Source: a virus. Taken from it: 29,358 nucleotides of DNA. A program made the position numbers and the translations under genes. The DNA lies in the IMG/VR virus record IMGVR_UViG_3300020183_000346, positions 1 to 29,358 of that record. One strand, written 5' to 3'. How positions within the stretch are numbered: the first letter of the stretch is position 1; each line of letters starts with the position of its first letter. Of this stretch, positions 1-8,275 are shown piece after piece. Under the pieces are notes generated by a model. The model did not search any database. It was not told where the DNA came from and was given only the letters and a program-made list of their open reading frames with translations.

Positions 1-15
1 CACACGGAGATTTAG

Positions 16-23
16 GATAAATA
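16..23 (+). promoter_or_regulatory. T4-like late promoter box GATAAATA
   Basis: The octamer GATAAATA differs in its first base from the T4 late consensus TATAAATA. It ends 26 bases before the ATG at 50, leaving room for a short leader with the AAGGAG ribosome binding site at 39-44. It is one of ten similar boxes in front of genes in this window, which is the main reason to believe it; the octamer alone could occur by chance. Confidence 0.6.
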
Positions 24-49
24 CTCGACTCACCACATAAGGAGTGGAA

Positions 50-1264
50 ATGCTTTCATTTGGTCAATACAACAACGAGATCCTAAAGGAAGAGACTGCG
101 AAAAACAAGCATCTTGATCATGTGGAGGATCTAATGATTCTGTATGGTCAAAAGGGACTTGATAACGCAATAGCATTTCTCAAAGACATCATCGAAAGCC
201 TAAAGACAGGCAATACTAGTTTGGGCGTATCGACTAAGTGGGACGGAAAGCCTGCAATCGTCTGTGGTGAGAATCCTGATAACGGTAAGTTCTTTGTATC
301 AACTAAGTCAGTATTCGGGACGAAGGAACAGAAAGCGTATCACACAGAAGCGGAGATCAAGAAGGCAGGGTTTCCTTCCGATCTAGCAGACAAAATGATT
401 ATGTGTCTGAAACTGCTTCCAAAGGTAGGAATCGGTAAGAGGATTCTCCAAGGTGACCTCATGTTCACTCAGGACATGAAGAAGACAGTCAATATTCAGG
501 GTGTGTCTCACATTGGGTTTCAGCCAAACACAATCATGTACACCGTTCCAAAAGATAGTCCAATAGGAAGTAAGGTTGGGTCAGCAAAACTTGGTATGGC
601 TTTTCATACAGAGTATAAGGGGGACAGTCTAAAAACTTTGTCGGCGGTATCCTATAATTTCAATTCGAAGGTCTTGAAGCAAATGCCCGATGTTTGGGTC
701 ACAGATCCAAACATCTACGACCTGTCTCCTGCCCTTATGAAGGGTGGGGAGTCGGATATGGCTATCCGTATGCTGTCGGAGTGCGAAGCCTTGGCGAAAA
801 CAGTACGGCCATTCATCAAGACGCTAGTGGCACAGAAAGAACTCAATGATGACTATTTACTACCTTACATCAACAGTACCATAAACGGTGGATTGACCAA
901 CTTCAGCGCAGAAGGATGGAAACTGAATGTGAGGAGTAAGTTGGAAAAGGAGATAAATAAACTCAAGACTGAGAAAGGCAAAGCCGGTAAAACCGAAGTA
1001 TTGAATAAGCACTTGGCTTTCATAGACGCATACACGAAACAGATTAATCAGATGTTCGAACTGCACAACAAGATAGCCAAAGTCAAAGAGATGCTTTTGG
1101 GCAAACTCTATGCAATCTCGACTCTTGGTCACTTCTTTATGGATGAAAACGGAATTCGACCGACTAACCCTGAAGGTATCGTCATCTATAGATCAGGATC
1201 GGTCATCAAACTTGTCAACCGTTTGGAATTCAGTAAGCAGAACAGAAAGATGAATCAGGGGTAA
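50..1264 (+). CDS. Ligase-like nucleotidyltransferase with KWDG motif (DUF6267-like)
   Basis: 404-residue protein. Residues 63-66 read KWDG, matching nucleotidyltransferase motif I (KxDG) of the DNA/RNA ligase and capping enzyme superfamily, in which the lysine takes the nucleotide. Near the C-terminus EGIVIY (from E375) and VIKLVNR (K387) resemble motifs IV and V. A middle stretch RILQGDLMF fits the place of a further core motif. No C-terminal OB-fold is obvious, so what the enzyme joins or modifies is unknown. I recall related marine T4-like phage proteins filed under DUF6267, from memory and unverified. The ATG at 50 is preferred over an in-frame GTG at 44 because AAGGAG at 39-44 is ideally spaced from it and covers the GTG. 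The next gene starts 3 bases after the stop, so the two are probably cotranslated. A nucleotide-transfer fold is likely; activity is inferred. Confidence 0.75.
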   Translation: MLSFGQYNNEILKEETAKNKHLDHVEDLMILYGQKGLDNAIAFLKDIIESLKTGNTSLGVSTKWDGKPAIVCGENPDNGKFFVSTKSVFGTKEQKAYHTEAEIKKAGFPSDLADKMIMCLKLLPKVGIGKRILQGDLMFTQDMKKTVNIQGVSHIGFQPNTIMYTVPKDSPIGSKVGSAKLGMAFHTEYKGDSLKTLSAVSYNFNSKVLKQMPDVWVTDPNIYDLSPALMKGGESDMAIRMLSECEALAKTVRPFIKTLVAQKELNDDYLLPYINSTINGGLTNFSAEGWKLNVRSKLEKEINKLKTEKGKAGKTEVLNKHLAFIDAYTKQINQMFELHNKIAKVKEMLLGKLYAISTLGHFFMDENGIRPTNPEGIVIYRSGSVIKLVNRLEFSKQNRKMNQG

Positions 1265-1267
1265 CAG

Positions 1268-4200
1268 ATGCTTAACTTCCGAGATCACACAAACGCAATC
1301 AGCGAAGCAAAGAAAGATAGTGTAGTCTTTGCATTCGGAAGAATGAACCCGCCTACCATTGGTCACAAGGTAGTTGTTGAAAAGGTTCTGAGTGAGGCTG
1401 CATCAAAGGGAGCAGATCATTTCATCTTCGTATCCAAAACCCAAGACACCAAGAAAAATCCACTCGATCAAAAGTCCAAGGTTGAGTACCTGAAGAAGTT
1501 GTTTCCTAAGGTGAAGTTTCCAGTTGGAAAATCAACGAATCCATTTGATACAGTTCTGTATCTCTGCGAACTTGGATACAAGAAGATCTATGTGGTTACC
1601 GGTAGTGACCATATCGCAGAATACAATCGAATCAAGGAATACAAAGGCAAGGTAGCAACGAACGATCCAAAGAAGAGATCGTACTCATTTGACACGCTTG
1701 AGGTCATCGTTGCTGGCAAAGCAAGAGTGAAAGTGACTCTTGATATGGTCGATGAGATGATCAAGAAAGGTCAAGAGGTCGATCCTATGTACATGTCTGC
1801 TTCACTCATGCGTGAGGCGGCATTCAAGGATCGGTTTGATCTCTTCTCAATTGGCATACCAGGAAACAAGACTCTTGCTAAGAGCATGTGGAAGGAAGTT
1901 CGCAGAGGATTGAGTTTGAAAGAGGACTTCGGGCTTTTAGCAGAAGCACCCAAAACAGACGATGTGACCATTCTTGCTCTCACATCCTCCGAAAAGGATC
2001 TAAGTGATACTATAGAGAAGACTGAAGCGATCTGCAAAAGGCGCAAGATCGAATTCTATCCTGTGAAGACATCGAAAGCACAGGTAGAAATATCGAATGT
2101 TGCTTCGAAAAAGATCACTATAAAGAACTACGATGGAGAGGGTAAAGATGTAACCATCGTTCCAGAAAACACAGTCGCAATTGTTCGTGGTGGTGTGATG
2201 AACACCGAAATTGGTGTAGCCATCATGACTATTCTACAGAACAATGGTGTATTCATGGTCAACGAAAGAGCGGGTATGGAACTGTGTGCTAACAAGTTAG
2301 AGACAGCCATCGCTCTCAATAAGCACGGTCTACCTCACCCACGCACAGCATTCGTCGCCAACGAAGAGAACATCGAATCGGCTGTCAAGGAAGTTGGTGG
2401 TAAGTTTCCGATCATCTGCAAGACACTTACAGGAGCAGAGGGTATCGGGGTATCAAAAATTGATAGTATGGAAAGCCTGAAGTCTGTACTTCAGACATTA
2501 TGGAAGTATGGTGCGGAGATCATCATCCAAGAGTTCCTTCCTGGCTTCAAGAACGATGTCCGTAGCATCGTGCTGAACGGAAAGATCTTCGCATGTGCCA
2601 AGAGAGACAAGGCGCCTAAAGACTTCCGCACTAATATAGCCCGTGGATCAAAGGGCGGATCCCATCAGTTATCCGAAGATGAAGTCAAACTAGTCGAGCA
2701 GGCCGCACGGATTAGCAAGTGTTTCTATGTGGGTATTGATCATGTTATCAATGATGGTAAGCCATACATCATTGAAATGAATGCAAGTCCTGGAAGTGGC
2801 AACATATACTACCGTTACTATGAAGATGGTAAGGGCAAAGATAATGTCAAGGGTGAAGAACTAGTGGAAGACTTTGTAGAGTACATCATTGATAAAGCAC
2901 ACTGGAAACTATTCTCCAATCTAGCCGTTCGTGAAACTGTCAAGATTGATGGTACTGAATACACAGCAAAGATAGACACAGGCAACAGCGGTTACAACAT
3001 GATTCATGCTGAAGGCATCAAGGATAATGGAGACCACACAGTTTCGTTCAAGACCATGGACGGTAAGAAGGTCACTAAGAAAATCATCAGTAGAATCAAG
3101 GTCAAGAGCGGTATTGGTGAGAAGGAAAGAATCGTTGTGTTCATGGACATTGAGTTTCATGGTAAGAGATACCCGAACATCAAGTTCAGCCTTGGTGATC
3201 GAAGCCACATGTCAACCAAGATTCTTCTTGGATTGAGATTCCTTGAAAAGACAGGGTATGTGGTCGATCCCGCAAATGCAATATACCCACAATCTGATCC
3301 AAAGAAGGACTCAGTTGGAGAAGAGGAAGAAGAAGAGGAACTATCAGAGGCCATAATCAAAGGGAAAGCGAATGTTGCTGGCGCAGTCTTTCAGGTGATG
3401 AGTGATCCCCAAATATCAAAACAGATAGTTGGACTCTCCAAACTTCGGAAATTGGGTTCAGGTGAGTTTAATAAAGAGTTTGCAGATCTTACGCAGGAGA
3501 TTGCTATTGCATATCACAAGTCCTTGTCTAATGCAACATCAGTTGCTTTATTCATCGACCGATTAAAATTGCAGAAGATCATCGAAAAAATCCTGCATAA
3601 AATGCTTGAAGTTAGCGTTGACACGGGAGCCTATTCTGGAAAGTTAGCCTCTGTTCTTGGTTCACAATTGAACATGGGCGATTCTATTGACGAAGATTCT
3701 TTGCAAGAAGCCGATGTCACCAAGGGAAAGAAGTTTCACACAAAGAGCGGTAAGATCAAGACATCACCAAAAGACAAGAAGTCTGGACTGCCGAAGAAGT
3801 ATGTCTCTGGACTGTCGAAGCGAGAAGCAGAACTGCGAAAGCAAAGACTCGCAAAACGCAAAGGCATGTCTGATGATGATCCCAAGACTTGGGAGTTCGT
3901 GAACCCTAAGGAGAAGAAGATCAAGACTAAGCCTTCAAAGTACACAACTGCTTTCAAGAAACTCGCCAAGAAAGGCAAGTTGAAGGCTCTTAAGAATGAG
4001 TACGAGGTGAATGAAGCAATCGCAGCAATTGAAGCCTTTGAGAATCTTGATTACAAGACTCGTATGGACAGAGCGATTATGCTTGAGCAGAAGTCTATTG
4101 AAAAGGGACGAAAGGACTCGGCGTTAGTCTATCGTTCTTTCATAGAGTATGAAAAGCAAAGGCAGTATAGTAAGTATGACATGCAGACCAACATGCAAGA

Positions 4201-4912
4201 GGAGATCGAATACCTTTTGTATGAAGTGAGTCCACCTTCTGGTCCTGCTCGTCGCTTCTCAAAGAAGGAGAAGATCAAGAAAGAATTTCATAAGCGTTAC
4301 GGTAAGCGTTGGAAAGAAGTGTTCTATGCAACTGCATGGAAGATGCACAACGACTCCTTTGATCCAACAATCAATATGGTCGAGGCAGCAATCGATAGAC
4401 TCTATCTTTCATTAGACGAAGGTGCGTGGGATTGGACCGCAAAAGAAAAGCGTGGTCCTTTGAGTGTTGGCACAAATAAGATCGTCAAGACATATCGTAA
4501 AGACACTCCTGGTGAGAGAGAACGATTGGGCGAAGAGAAGAGTGATGAGGAAAAGGACGCTCTCTATAAGAAGTGGCAGAAACTTGTGAACATGTCAGGT
4601 AAAGAGATTCAATCCTTTCTCGACTCAGATGAAGGTAAAGAGGCCGGACTGTCTCGCAAAGAAGCAGGAAAGGCAGGATCTGATGGCGGAAAGATCACAA
4701 GCGGAAGAGATTCTGCCCGTGCCATCATTCGCATGCTCGATACACCCAAGGAAAAGTGGACAGCAAATGATTGGAAATGGGCTGGCAAGCAAGTCAGTTT
4801 CATCAGTCGAATGAAGGGTGCTAAGGGACCAACTAGGGACGATAAGGGTCGGCCAACACGCAAACTACTTGCCCTCAAGGTTTGGGGCTACAATCCGGAG
4901 AAGAAATCATGA
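1268..4912 (+). CDS. Multidomain protein: HxGH-type nucleotidyltransferase, RimK-like ATP-grasp, DTG retropepsin-like domain, basic C-terminal tail
   Basis: 1214 residues with at least four parts. Residues 18-200 form a cytidylyltransferase-like domain: GRMNPPTIGH (24-33) is the nucleotide-binding HxGH-type motif and MSAS (177-180) the later ISxS-like motif. Residues about 225-550 form an ATP-grasp domain of the RimK/glutamate-ligase type, with K385, QEFLPG (421-426) and the metal-binding E503 and N505 in IIEMNASPG. Residues about 560-675 hold IDTG (579-582), the active-site signature of retropepsin-like aspartic proteases and of the RimK-associated zinc-protease family. An acidic linker (685-691) leads into a lysine-rich half with KRYGKRWKEVFYATAWK and a C-terminal SDGGKITSGRDSARAI region, segments I recall from marine T4-like phages. 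The gene lies 3 bases after the ligase-like gene, with only a weak CAGGGG site, and overlaps the next start. Domain calls are firm; self-cleavage or substrate modification is inference. Confidence 0.8.
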   Translation: MLNFRDHTNAISEAKKDSVVFAFGRMNPPTIGHKVVVEKVLSEAASKGADHFIFVSKTQDTKKNPLDQKSKVEYLKKLFPKVKFPVGKSTNPFDTVLYLCELGYKKIYVVTGSDHIAEYNRIKEYKGKVATNDPKKRSYSFDTLEVIVAGKARVKVTLDMVDEMIKKGQEVDPMYMSASLMREAAFKDRFDLFSIGIPGNKTLAKSMWKEVRRGLSLKEDFGLLAEAPKTDDVTILALTSSEKDLSDTIEKTEAICKRRKIEFYPVKTSKAQVEISNVASKKITIKNYDGEGKDVTIVPENTVAIVRGGVMNTEIGVAIMTILQNNGVFMVNERAGMELCANKLETAIALNKHGLPHPRTAFVANEENIESAVKEVGGKFPIICKTLTGAEGIGVSKIDSMESLKSVLQTLWKYGAEIIIQEFLPGFKNDVRSIVLNGKIFACAKRDKAPKDFRTNIARGSKGGSHQLSEDEVKLVEQAARISKCFYVGIDHVINDGKPYIIEMNASPGSGNIYYRYYEDGKGKDNVKGEELVEDFVEYIIDKAHWKLFSNLAVRETVKIDGTEYTAKIDTGNSGYNMIHAEGIKDNGDHTVSFKTMDGKKVTKKIISRIKVKSGIGEKERIVVFMDIEFHGKRYPNIKFSLGDRSHMSTKILLGLRFLEKTGYVVDPANAIYPQSDPKKDSVGEEEEEEELSEAIIKGKANVAGAVFQVMSDPQISKQIVGLSKLRKLGSGEFNKEFADLTQEIAIAYHKSLSNATSVALFIDRLKLQKIIEKILHKMLEVSVDTGAYSGKLASVLGSQLNMGDSIDEDSLQEADVTKGKKFHTKSGKIKTSPKDKKSGLPKKYVSGLSKREAELRKQRLAKRKGMSDDDPKTWEFVNPKEKKIKTKPSKYTTAFKKLAKKGKLKALKNEYEVNEAIAAIEAFENLDYKTRMDRAIMLEQKSIEKGRKDSALVYRSFIEYEKQRQYSKYDMQTNMQEEIEYLLYEVSPPSGPARRFSKKEKIKKEFHKRYGKRWKEVFYATAWKMHNDSFDPTINMVEAAIDRLYLSLDEGAWDWTAKEKRGPLSVGTNKIVKTYRKDTPGERERLGEEKSDEEKDALYKKWQKLVNMSGKEIQSFLDSDEGKEAGLSRKEAGKAGSDGGKITSGRDSARAIIRMLDTPKEKWTANDWKWAGKQVSFISRMKGAKGPTRDDKGRPTRKLLALKVWGYNPEKKS

Positions 4913-5169
4913 AAGCATATAATGATCTCATTCAGAATATCGTGGAGGCTCGCATTGCGGCTCTTGAAAAGAAAGCAAAGCAAAGCGGGATCTCATATGG
5001 AATTCTAAAGCAAGTATACGACAGGGGCATGGCTGCTTGGAAAGGTGGTCACAGGCCCGGTGCAACTAGTCATCAATGGGCGTTTGCCCGTGTGAATTCC
5101 TTCATTGTCGGCGGAAAGACCCGAAGGACTGCTGACAAGGATTTGTGGAAGAAAGCAAAGGGAGGCTAA
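4909..5169 (+). CDS. Small conserved phage protein (DUF5824-like)
   Basis: 86-residue basic protein. The segment YDRGMAAWKGGHRPGATSHQ followed by WAFARVNSF, GGKTR and ADKDLW matches a short family common in marine T4-like phages and other phages, which I recall as DUF5824 without being able to check. Its function is unknown. The ATG at 4909 overlaps the upstream TGA (ATGA), and GGAG at 4897-4900 lies 8 bases before it. This start is much better than an in-frame TTG at 4882 that lies inside the previous gene and has no ribosome binding site. Translational coupling to the large multidomain protein is likely. In some phages the family occurs as a C-terminal piece of larger proteins, so it may be a detached domain of the upstream polypeptide (inference). 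Confidence 0.75.
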   Translation: MKAYNDLIQNIVEARIAALEKKAKQSGISYGILKQVYDRGMAAWKGGHRPGATSHQWAFARVNSFIVGGKTRRTADKDLWKKAKGG

Positions 5170-5171
5170 CG

Positions 5172-5178
5172 CTAAATA
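5172..5178 (+). promoter_or_regulatory. Late promoter box CTAAATA
   Basis: CTAAATA lies two bases after the stop of the previous gene and ends 19 bases before the ATG at 5198, with AAAGGA at 5185-5190 between them. This is the commonest form of the box in the window. It presumably drives the 5198-8170 group with a leader of about 13 bases. Confidence 0.6.
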
Positions 5179-5197
5179 AGGAGCAAAGGAAACAAAA

Positions 5198-5764
5198 ATG
5201 TTCACGAACCCTCACAACCAAAATCTACTCAATGATGTCATGCGTGTTCTTAGTGGAGAAACTACCGAGACTCCGATCAAGCCAGTTCCGCAATGGATAA
5301 CGGAGGCAGCAGAGGTTGCCGCAAGTGACATTCGATCTGTGCTTTCAGAGGGTGGTGTGGTGACGAGCGAGACTCGTCGTGACATTCTCCGTAAGCACCT
5401 CTCAAATGCAATTGAAGAATGTAACTGCTCTGTAAGTGGTGAAACCCCACTTCAGTTTGAAGAGGAAGTTCGCAAAGTTGAGATTGAAGAGGCTCGTATG
5501 GGTATGGGTCGCCCAAATGAGCCGCTCTCCAGAACCTTAAAGAGAGCCGCAAAGGCGATGAAGACATCGGGAAATGCTCCCCCCAAGCCAACCACAACCA
5601 AGCCACCCGAAAAGAAAGAAGAAGTCGAGGACGGCGAGGTGGATAGTGTTCAGGAAGAAACTGAAAGAGTCAACGAGATCGTTGATGGTCTTCGTGAATT
5701 CGTGTCAAAACTGTCCGAAGAAGAAGTATCGGTACTTCGTACCATTATCAACGAAAACAACTGA
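5198..5764 (+). CDS. Hypothetical protein with acidic C-terminus
   Basis: 188 residues, not recognised. The N-terminal half (residues 1-75) looks helical and includes a run resembling a head/core protein pattern (SGETTETPIKPVPQWITEAA). The middle has a low-complexity proline/threonine/lysine linker (about residues 125-143), followed by an acidic helical C-terminus rich in glutamate. No signal peptide or membrane segment is visible. The start is supported by AAAGGA 7 bases upstream and by the late promoter box just before it, so it is probably a late gene. It is followed at 18 bases by a likely virion protein. It could be a scaffold or assembly factor, but nothing in the sequence proves this. 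Confidence 0.65.
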   Translation: MFTNPHNQNLLNDVMRVLSGETTETPIKPVPQWITEAAEVAASDIRSVLSEGGVVTSETRRDILRKHLSNAIEECNCSVSGETPLQFEEEVRKVEIEEARMGMGRPNEPLSRTLKRAAKAMKTSGNAPPKPTTTKPPEKKEEVEDGEVDSVQEETERVNEIVDGLREFVSKLSEEEVSVLRTIINENN

Positions 5765-5782
5765 GTCAACTAGGAGAAACAA

Positions 5783-6577
5783 ATGCCGCTTTGGAACAAC
5801 ACAGATAGAGAAGAATCAAAGCCAACATGGCTTAACCAGTCTCAAAAGACCAGATGCGTTCGTACTGTTGCCGGATGGGAACTTCCTTTGGATGGGACTT
5901 CTCTCGGAGGACAACAAAGCGGATTGGCTGGAGTGACCGCTCCATCATTAACAGCAACAATTCCATTCACGGAACTACTTGTTGCTATGCCTCTTGATCC
6001 ATCATCGACTGGAACAACGAGTTCACTCTATGCTGTCAGGGTATCTGCTACAGGCGGCGCAACCGCTTCGGCAGATGTACCTAACTATCGGCCATACTTC
6101 ACATGTCCATTCTTAGGCGATAGTGCAACTGCTGGTGGACACAACTCGACCGGATTATCTTTCGCCAACTCTGCCACTGGTAGTGGAGCAGCATATGGAA
6201 GTTATGCTGTGAATGGATATGGTGTCTCGACTCTGATGTTTAAAGGATCGCAAACAGCCTATATTAAGGTTGTTGCAAACGACAGCAACTTTACACAAAA
6301 TTTGTCGTTCAGTGAGGTGACAGATTCTTTCGGAGCAGCCGGAAACATTGTTTCTGGAACTTCGTTACTCACCCCATCGAGTGTTCCAGTTGGAGTATAT
6401 GAGACATTCTTTGGACCAACATCTTCAATTGGTGTCGGAAACATTGCCGTATTCAAGATCAACAAGAACGGAACTACGGCAAATAGTGGTCCTTATACTG
6501 TTTCGCTTCTTGTAACAGACTCAATTGGCGCAACATCTAATACTACATTCCATGTTTCGTTCGGTGCAACTGCTTGA
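5783..6577 (+). CDS. Probable virion structural protein with Ig-like C-terminus
   Basis: 264 residues. The start MPLWNNTDREESKPTWL followed by TRCVRTVAGWELPL resembles an N-terminus I know from structural proteins of T4-like cyanophages. The body is rich in Gly, Ser, Thr and Ala with alternating hydrophobics, as expected for an extended beta-sheet virion protein. The end (about residues 165-264), with VAVFKINKNG-like strands and PYTVSLLVTDSIGATSNTTF, looks like an Ig/PKD-type beta-sandwich, a common decoration domain on phage surfaces. AGGAG at 5771-5775 sits 7 bases before the ATG. There are only two cysteines and no signal peptide. Position in the virion (head decoration or tail) cannot be assigned; family identity is from memory. 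Confidence 0.65.
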   Translation: MPLWNNTDREESKPTWLNQSQKTRCVRTVAGWELPLDGTSLGGQQSGLAGVTAPSLTATIPFTELLVAMPLDPSSTGTTSSLYAVRVSATGGATASADVPNYRPYFTCPFLGDSATAGGHNSTGLSFANSATGSGAAYGSYAVNGYGVSTLMFKGSQTAYIKVVANDSNFTQNLSFSEVTDSFGAAGNIVSGTSLLTPSSVPVGVYETFFGPTSSIGVGNIAVFKINKNGTTANSGPYTVSLLVTDSIGATSNTTFHVSFGATA

Positions 6578-6587
6578 TTAGGAGTAT

Positions 6588-7070
6588 ATGATGCGTAAGT
6601 TCAAGGAATTAAGAAAAACAATCTCTGAAGCCTCGGGTGCAGGGATTGATATGTCGGGGGTAAATCGCCCCCGTGTTGGTCCTATGGACAGTGACAACGG
6701 TGTTGATTTCAATCAAAATCTATCGCAGTTAAATCCTGCTGAAGTTGATAGAATCAATCTTTTTCTTGGAGCGATATCGGCTAAACCTTATCTTGACCCG
6801 AATCAGGCAATCAAGGAGGCACAGTCGAAACTGTCAACTGTTGGTTTGCAGTTTACGCTGAACAATAGAGATGATCTACGCAAAAGCGGGGAGAGAGTCT
6901 ACCCCCTGAGTCTGTTTGGTGGATCATTTGGTTTTGATGGTAAGACATATGGAACCAGTTCGGATGATAACATAGAACGCAGACTCGGCCACAAGTTGGG
7001 ACTGATGGTATCGTCTATTCCGACATCTACAGGAATGACGGCATTGAAAGCCGAAATCGTTCCGATGTAA
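6588..7070 (+). CDS. Conserved hypothetical protein
   Basis: 160 residues with no domain I can name. The N-terminus MMRKFKELRKTISEASGAG is basic, followed by a proline/glycine-rich spacer, a helical part (NPAEVDRINLFLGAI) and a region beginning YPLSLFGGSFGFDG that looks like beta structure. Similar short proteins with an ISEA-type head occur beside structural genes in marine T4-like phages, so a virion-associated role is plausible but unproven. Two ATGs (6588 and 6591) are available; AGGAG at 6580-6584 is 3 bases before the first and 6 before the second, so the second may be the real start. It is cotranscribed with its neighbours, separated from the previous stop by 10 bases. Confidence 0.65.
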   Translation: MMRKFKELRKTISEASGAGIDMSGVNRPRVGPMDSDNGVDFNQNLSQLNPAEVDRINLFLGAISAKPYLDPNQAIKEAQSKLSTVGLQFTLNNRDDLRKSGERVYPLSLFGGSFGFDGKTYGTSSDDNIERRLGHKLGLMVSSIPTSTGMTALKAEIVPM

Positions 7071-7085
7071 TATAAACACTTTGTG

Positions 7086-7472
7086 ATGATTGATGAGTTC
7101 CTAACAGAAAAAAACTACATTCGCTATGCAATGAAGAACTACGATAACCCCTCAGGGGGAATCGAAGAGTTCGAAGAGGACATGGCAAGGATAGTCTATC
7201 TGAAGAGGCTGTTTCGAAAGTATCACAACTCAGGCATACTTCGTGAAAGACTGGTTCTGAACCACATCATAACATTCTACAATGTGTTTGGAGTCGAGGT
7301 TGCCACTCGACTCCTTTTCTTTCGTATAGAGAGTGAACTTCACTACATATTGAGGACATTCTTGGTGTTCTTGAACTACTTACCTGATGGGAATCCCAAG
7401 TTCAACATTGGAGCGGATCTGATTTCTGTTCCTTTAGATCAGAAAATAGTGGACCTATTGAGGAGAATATGA
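7086..7472 (+). CDS. Conserved T4-like phage protein (DUF7207-like)
   Basis: 128 residues. The core LRERLVLNHIITFYNVFGVE followed by ATRLLFFRIESELHYILRTFLVFLNYLP matches a well-conserved short family of T4-like cyanophages and related marine phages (recalled as DUF7207, unverified). The function is unknown. It is mostly helical, with two amphipathic or hydrophobic helices but no clear membrane segment, and carries an acidic N-terminal third. A GTG at 7083 lies in frame just before the ATG at 7086, and no good Shine-Dalgarno is visible for either. A TATAAACA octamer at 7071-7078 is near but differs from the late box at one base. The stop overlaps the next start (ATGA), indicating coupled translation with the following gene, a pairing I recall from other marine T4-like genomes. 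Confidence 0.7.
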   Translation: MIDEFLTEKNYIRYAMKNYDNPSGGIEEFEEDMARIVYLKRLFRKYHNSGILRERLVLNHIITFYNVFGVEVATRLLFFRIESELHYILRTFLVFLNYLPDGNPKFNIGADLISVPLDQKIVDLLRRI

Positions 7473-8170
7473 TGGCAGGAATCAACATATTAGATACCTT
7501 CATAGCATATAAGTTCATCAAGATTATCTCAACTCCATGGAAAGATACCGATGCGTATAAACTAGGCATCGTTGACGAAAATGGAAAGATCCTCAAGAAG
7601 AGAGGCACCCTAACATCTCAAGCAGAAAAGACAGCGTATCCTAGCATTTTCTACACTCTATGCTGGAACATAAAGAAACTGCTTGATAAAGTTCCTGTCA
7701 TCAACCTCAAAAGTAGACCGGGAGCAATGATTGCATCTGTGATGCTTCTTCGTGAGATATCACATAAAGAGTTATCCAATCCATCTCTAATAGATGATCT
7801 AGTGAAAGAGGAATTGTCAAAGAGAGGAATGCACATAAGCACGATCTCTGAGTCTGCCTCTAATCCTAAAGCAATTCCCTCAGGAACCTATTCGGTTCGT
7901 GGACGAATGATTAGCATTGATTCTGATCTTTTTCCTATTGACGAGTGTTTTGGACATCCCGTCTACAAATCAAATGGTATGTTCTTCATTCTCTCTGAGG
8001 TTAAGAGAGTCAAGGAGGAAGCACCTGTGAACAATGTGGGTGGTGGTGCTATTGCAGGGGCATCACCGGGACAAGAACCTCCAGGTCCAAAAGGCGGGTT
8101 CAAGGGACTGAAGAAGTTACGAAAGAGAAAGCCGCCGCAGATTCCACCTATGGATGGCGGTTCACGATAA
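7469..8170 (+). CDS. Conserved hypothetical protein of T4-like marine phages
   Basis: 233 residues. The N-terminal domain (residues 5-120) includes DTFIAYKFIKIISTPWKDTD, KLGIVDENGKIL and AEKTAYPSIFYTLCWNIKKL, which I recognise as a conserved family next to the previous gene in T4-like marine phages, although its function is not known to me. The middle (about 125-185) has beta-like segments. The C-terminus is low-complexity, with glycine/proline stretches and a strongly basic end (KKLRKRKPP), suggesting nucleic-acid contact or flexible packing. The ATG overlaps the upstream TGA, and AGGAG at 7461-7465 is 3 bases before ATG 7469 and 6 before the second ATG at 7472. It is the last gene of the 5198-8170 group and is followed by a non-coding control-like region. 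Confidence 0.7.
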   Translation: MMAGINILDTFIAYKFIKIISTPWKDTDAYKLGIVDENGKILKKRGTLTSQAEKTAYPSIFYTLCWNIKKLLDKVPVINLKSRPGAMIASVMLLREISHKELSNPSLIDDLVKEELSKRGMHISTISESASNPKAIPSGTYSVRGRMISIDSDLFPIDECFGHPVYKSNGMFFILSEVKRVKEEAPVNNVGGGAIAGASPGQEPPGPKGGFKGLKKLRKRKPPQIPPMDGGSR

Positions 8171-8203
8171 TTGCTATGTATTGACGCTTTACAAATATAG
8201 CAA
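8171..8203 (+). other. Inverted repeat just after the 7469-8170 gene
   Basis: TTGCTAT (8171-8177) is the exact reverse complement of ATAGCAA (8197-8203), and the stem can extend to 9 pairs with one G-T. It starts on the base after the stop codon. There is no T-run after it, so it is a poor intrinsic terminator. It could be an operator, an RNA-stability hairpin or chance. Confidence 0.35.
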
Positions 8204-8215
8204 ACAAAGTCAAGA

Positions 8216-8275
8216 ACTTTCATAAGAAATTCTACTGACTTATAAGACCAACGCTATATTATTAGACTTTCATAA
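8216..8275 (+). repeat. Direct repeat ACTTTCATAA x2 in primase leader
   Basis: The 10-mer ACTTTCATAA occurs at 8216-8225 and again at 8266-8275, exactly 50 bases apart (about five helical turns). Both copies are in the non-coding stretch before the primase gene. Such spacing would suit a protein bound on one face of DNA, but two copies of a 10-mer are weak evidence. Confidence 0.4.
8235..8262 (+). promoter_or_regulatory. Possible host-type promoter upstream of primase
   Basis: CTGACT (8235-8240), 16 bases, then TATTAT (8257-8262) resembles a sigma-70 -35/-10 pair (4 of 6 and 5 of 6 matches). It lies between the two ACTTTCATAA copies. Primase is an early or middle gene in T4, so a non-late promoter here makes sense, and no late box is present in this gap. 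AT-rich DNA gives many such matches by chance. Confidence 0.35.

Noticed and set aside
952-959. GATAAATA box inside the 50-1264 gene
   Set aside because: It is inside a clear coding region with no start codon close behind it on the + strand; treated as chance.
7071-7078. TATAAACA near the start at 7086
   Set aside because: Differs from the TAAATA core that all other boxes keep; too weak to call a promoter.
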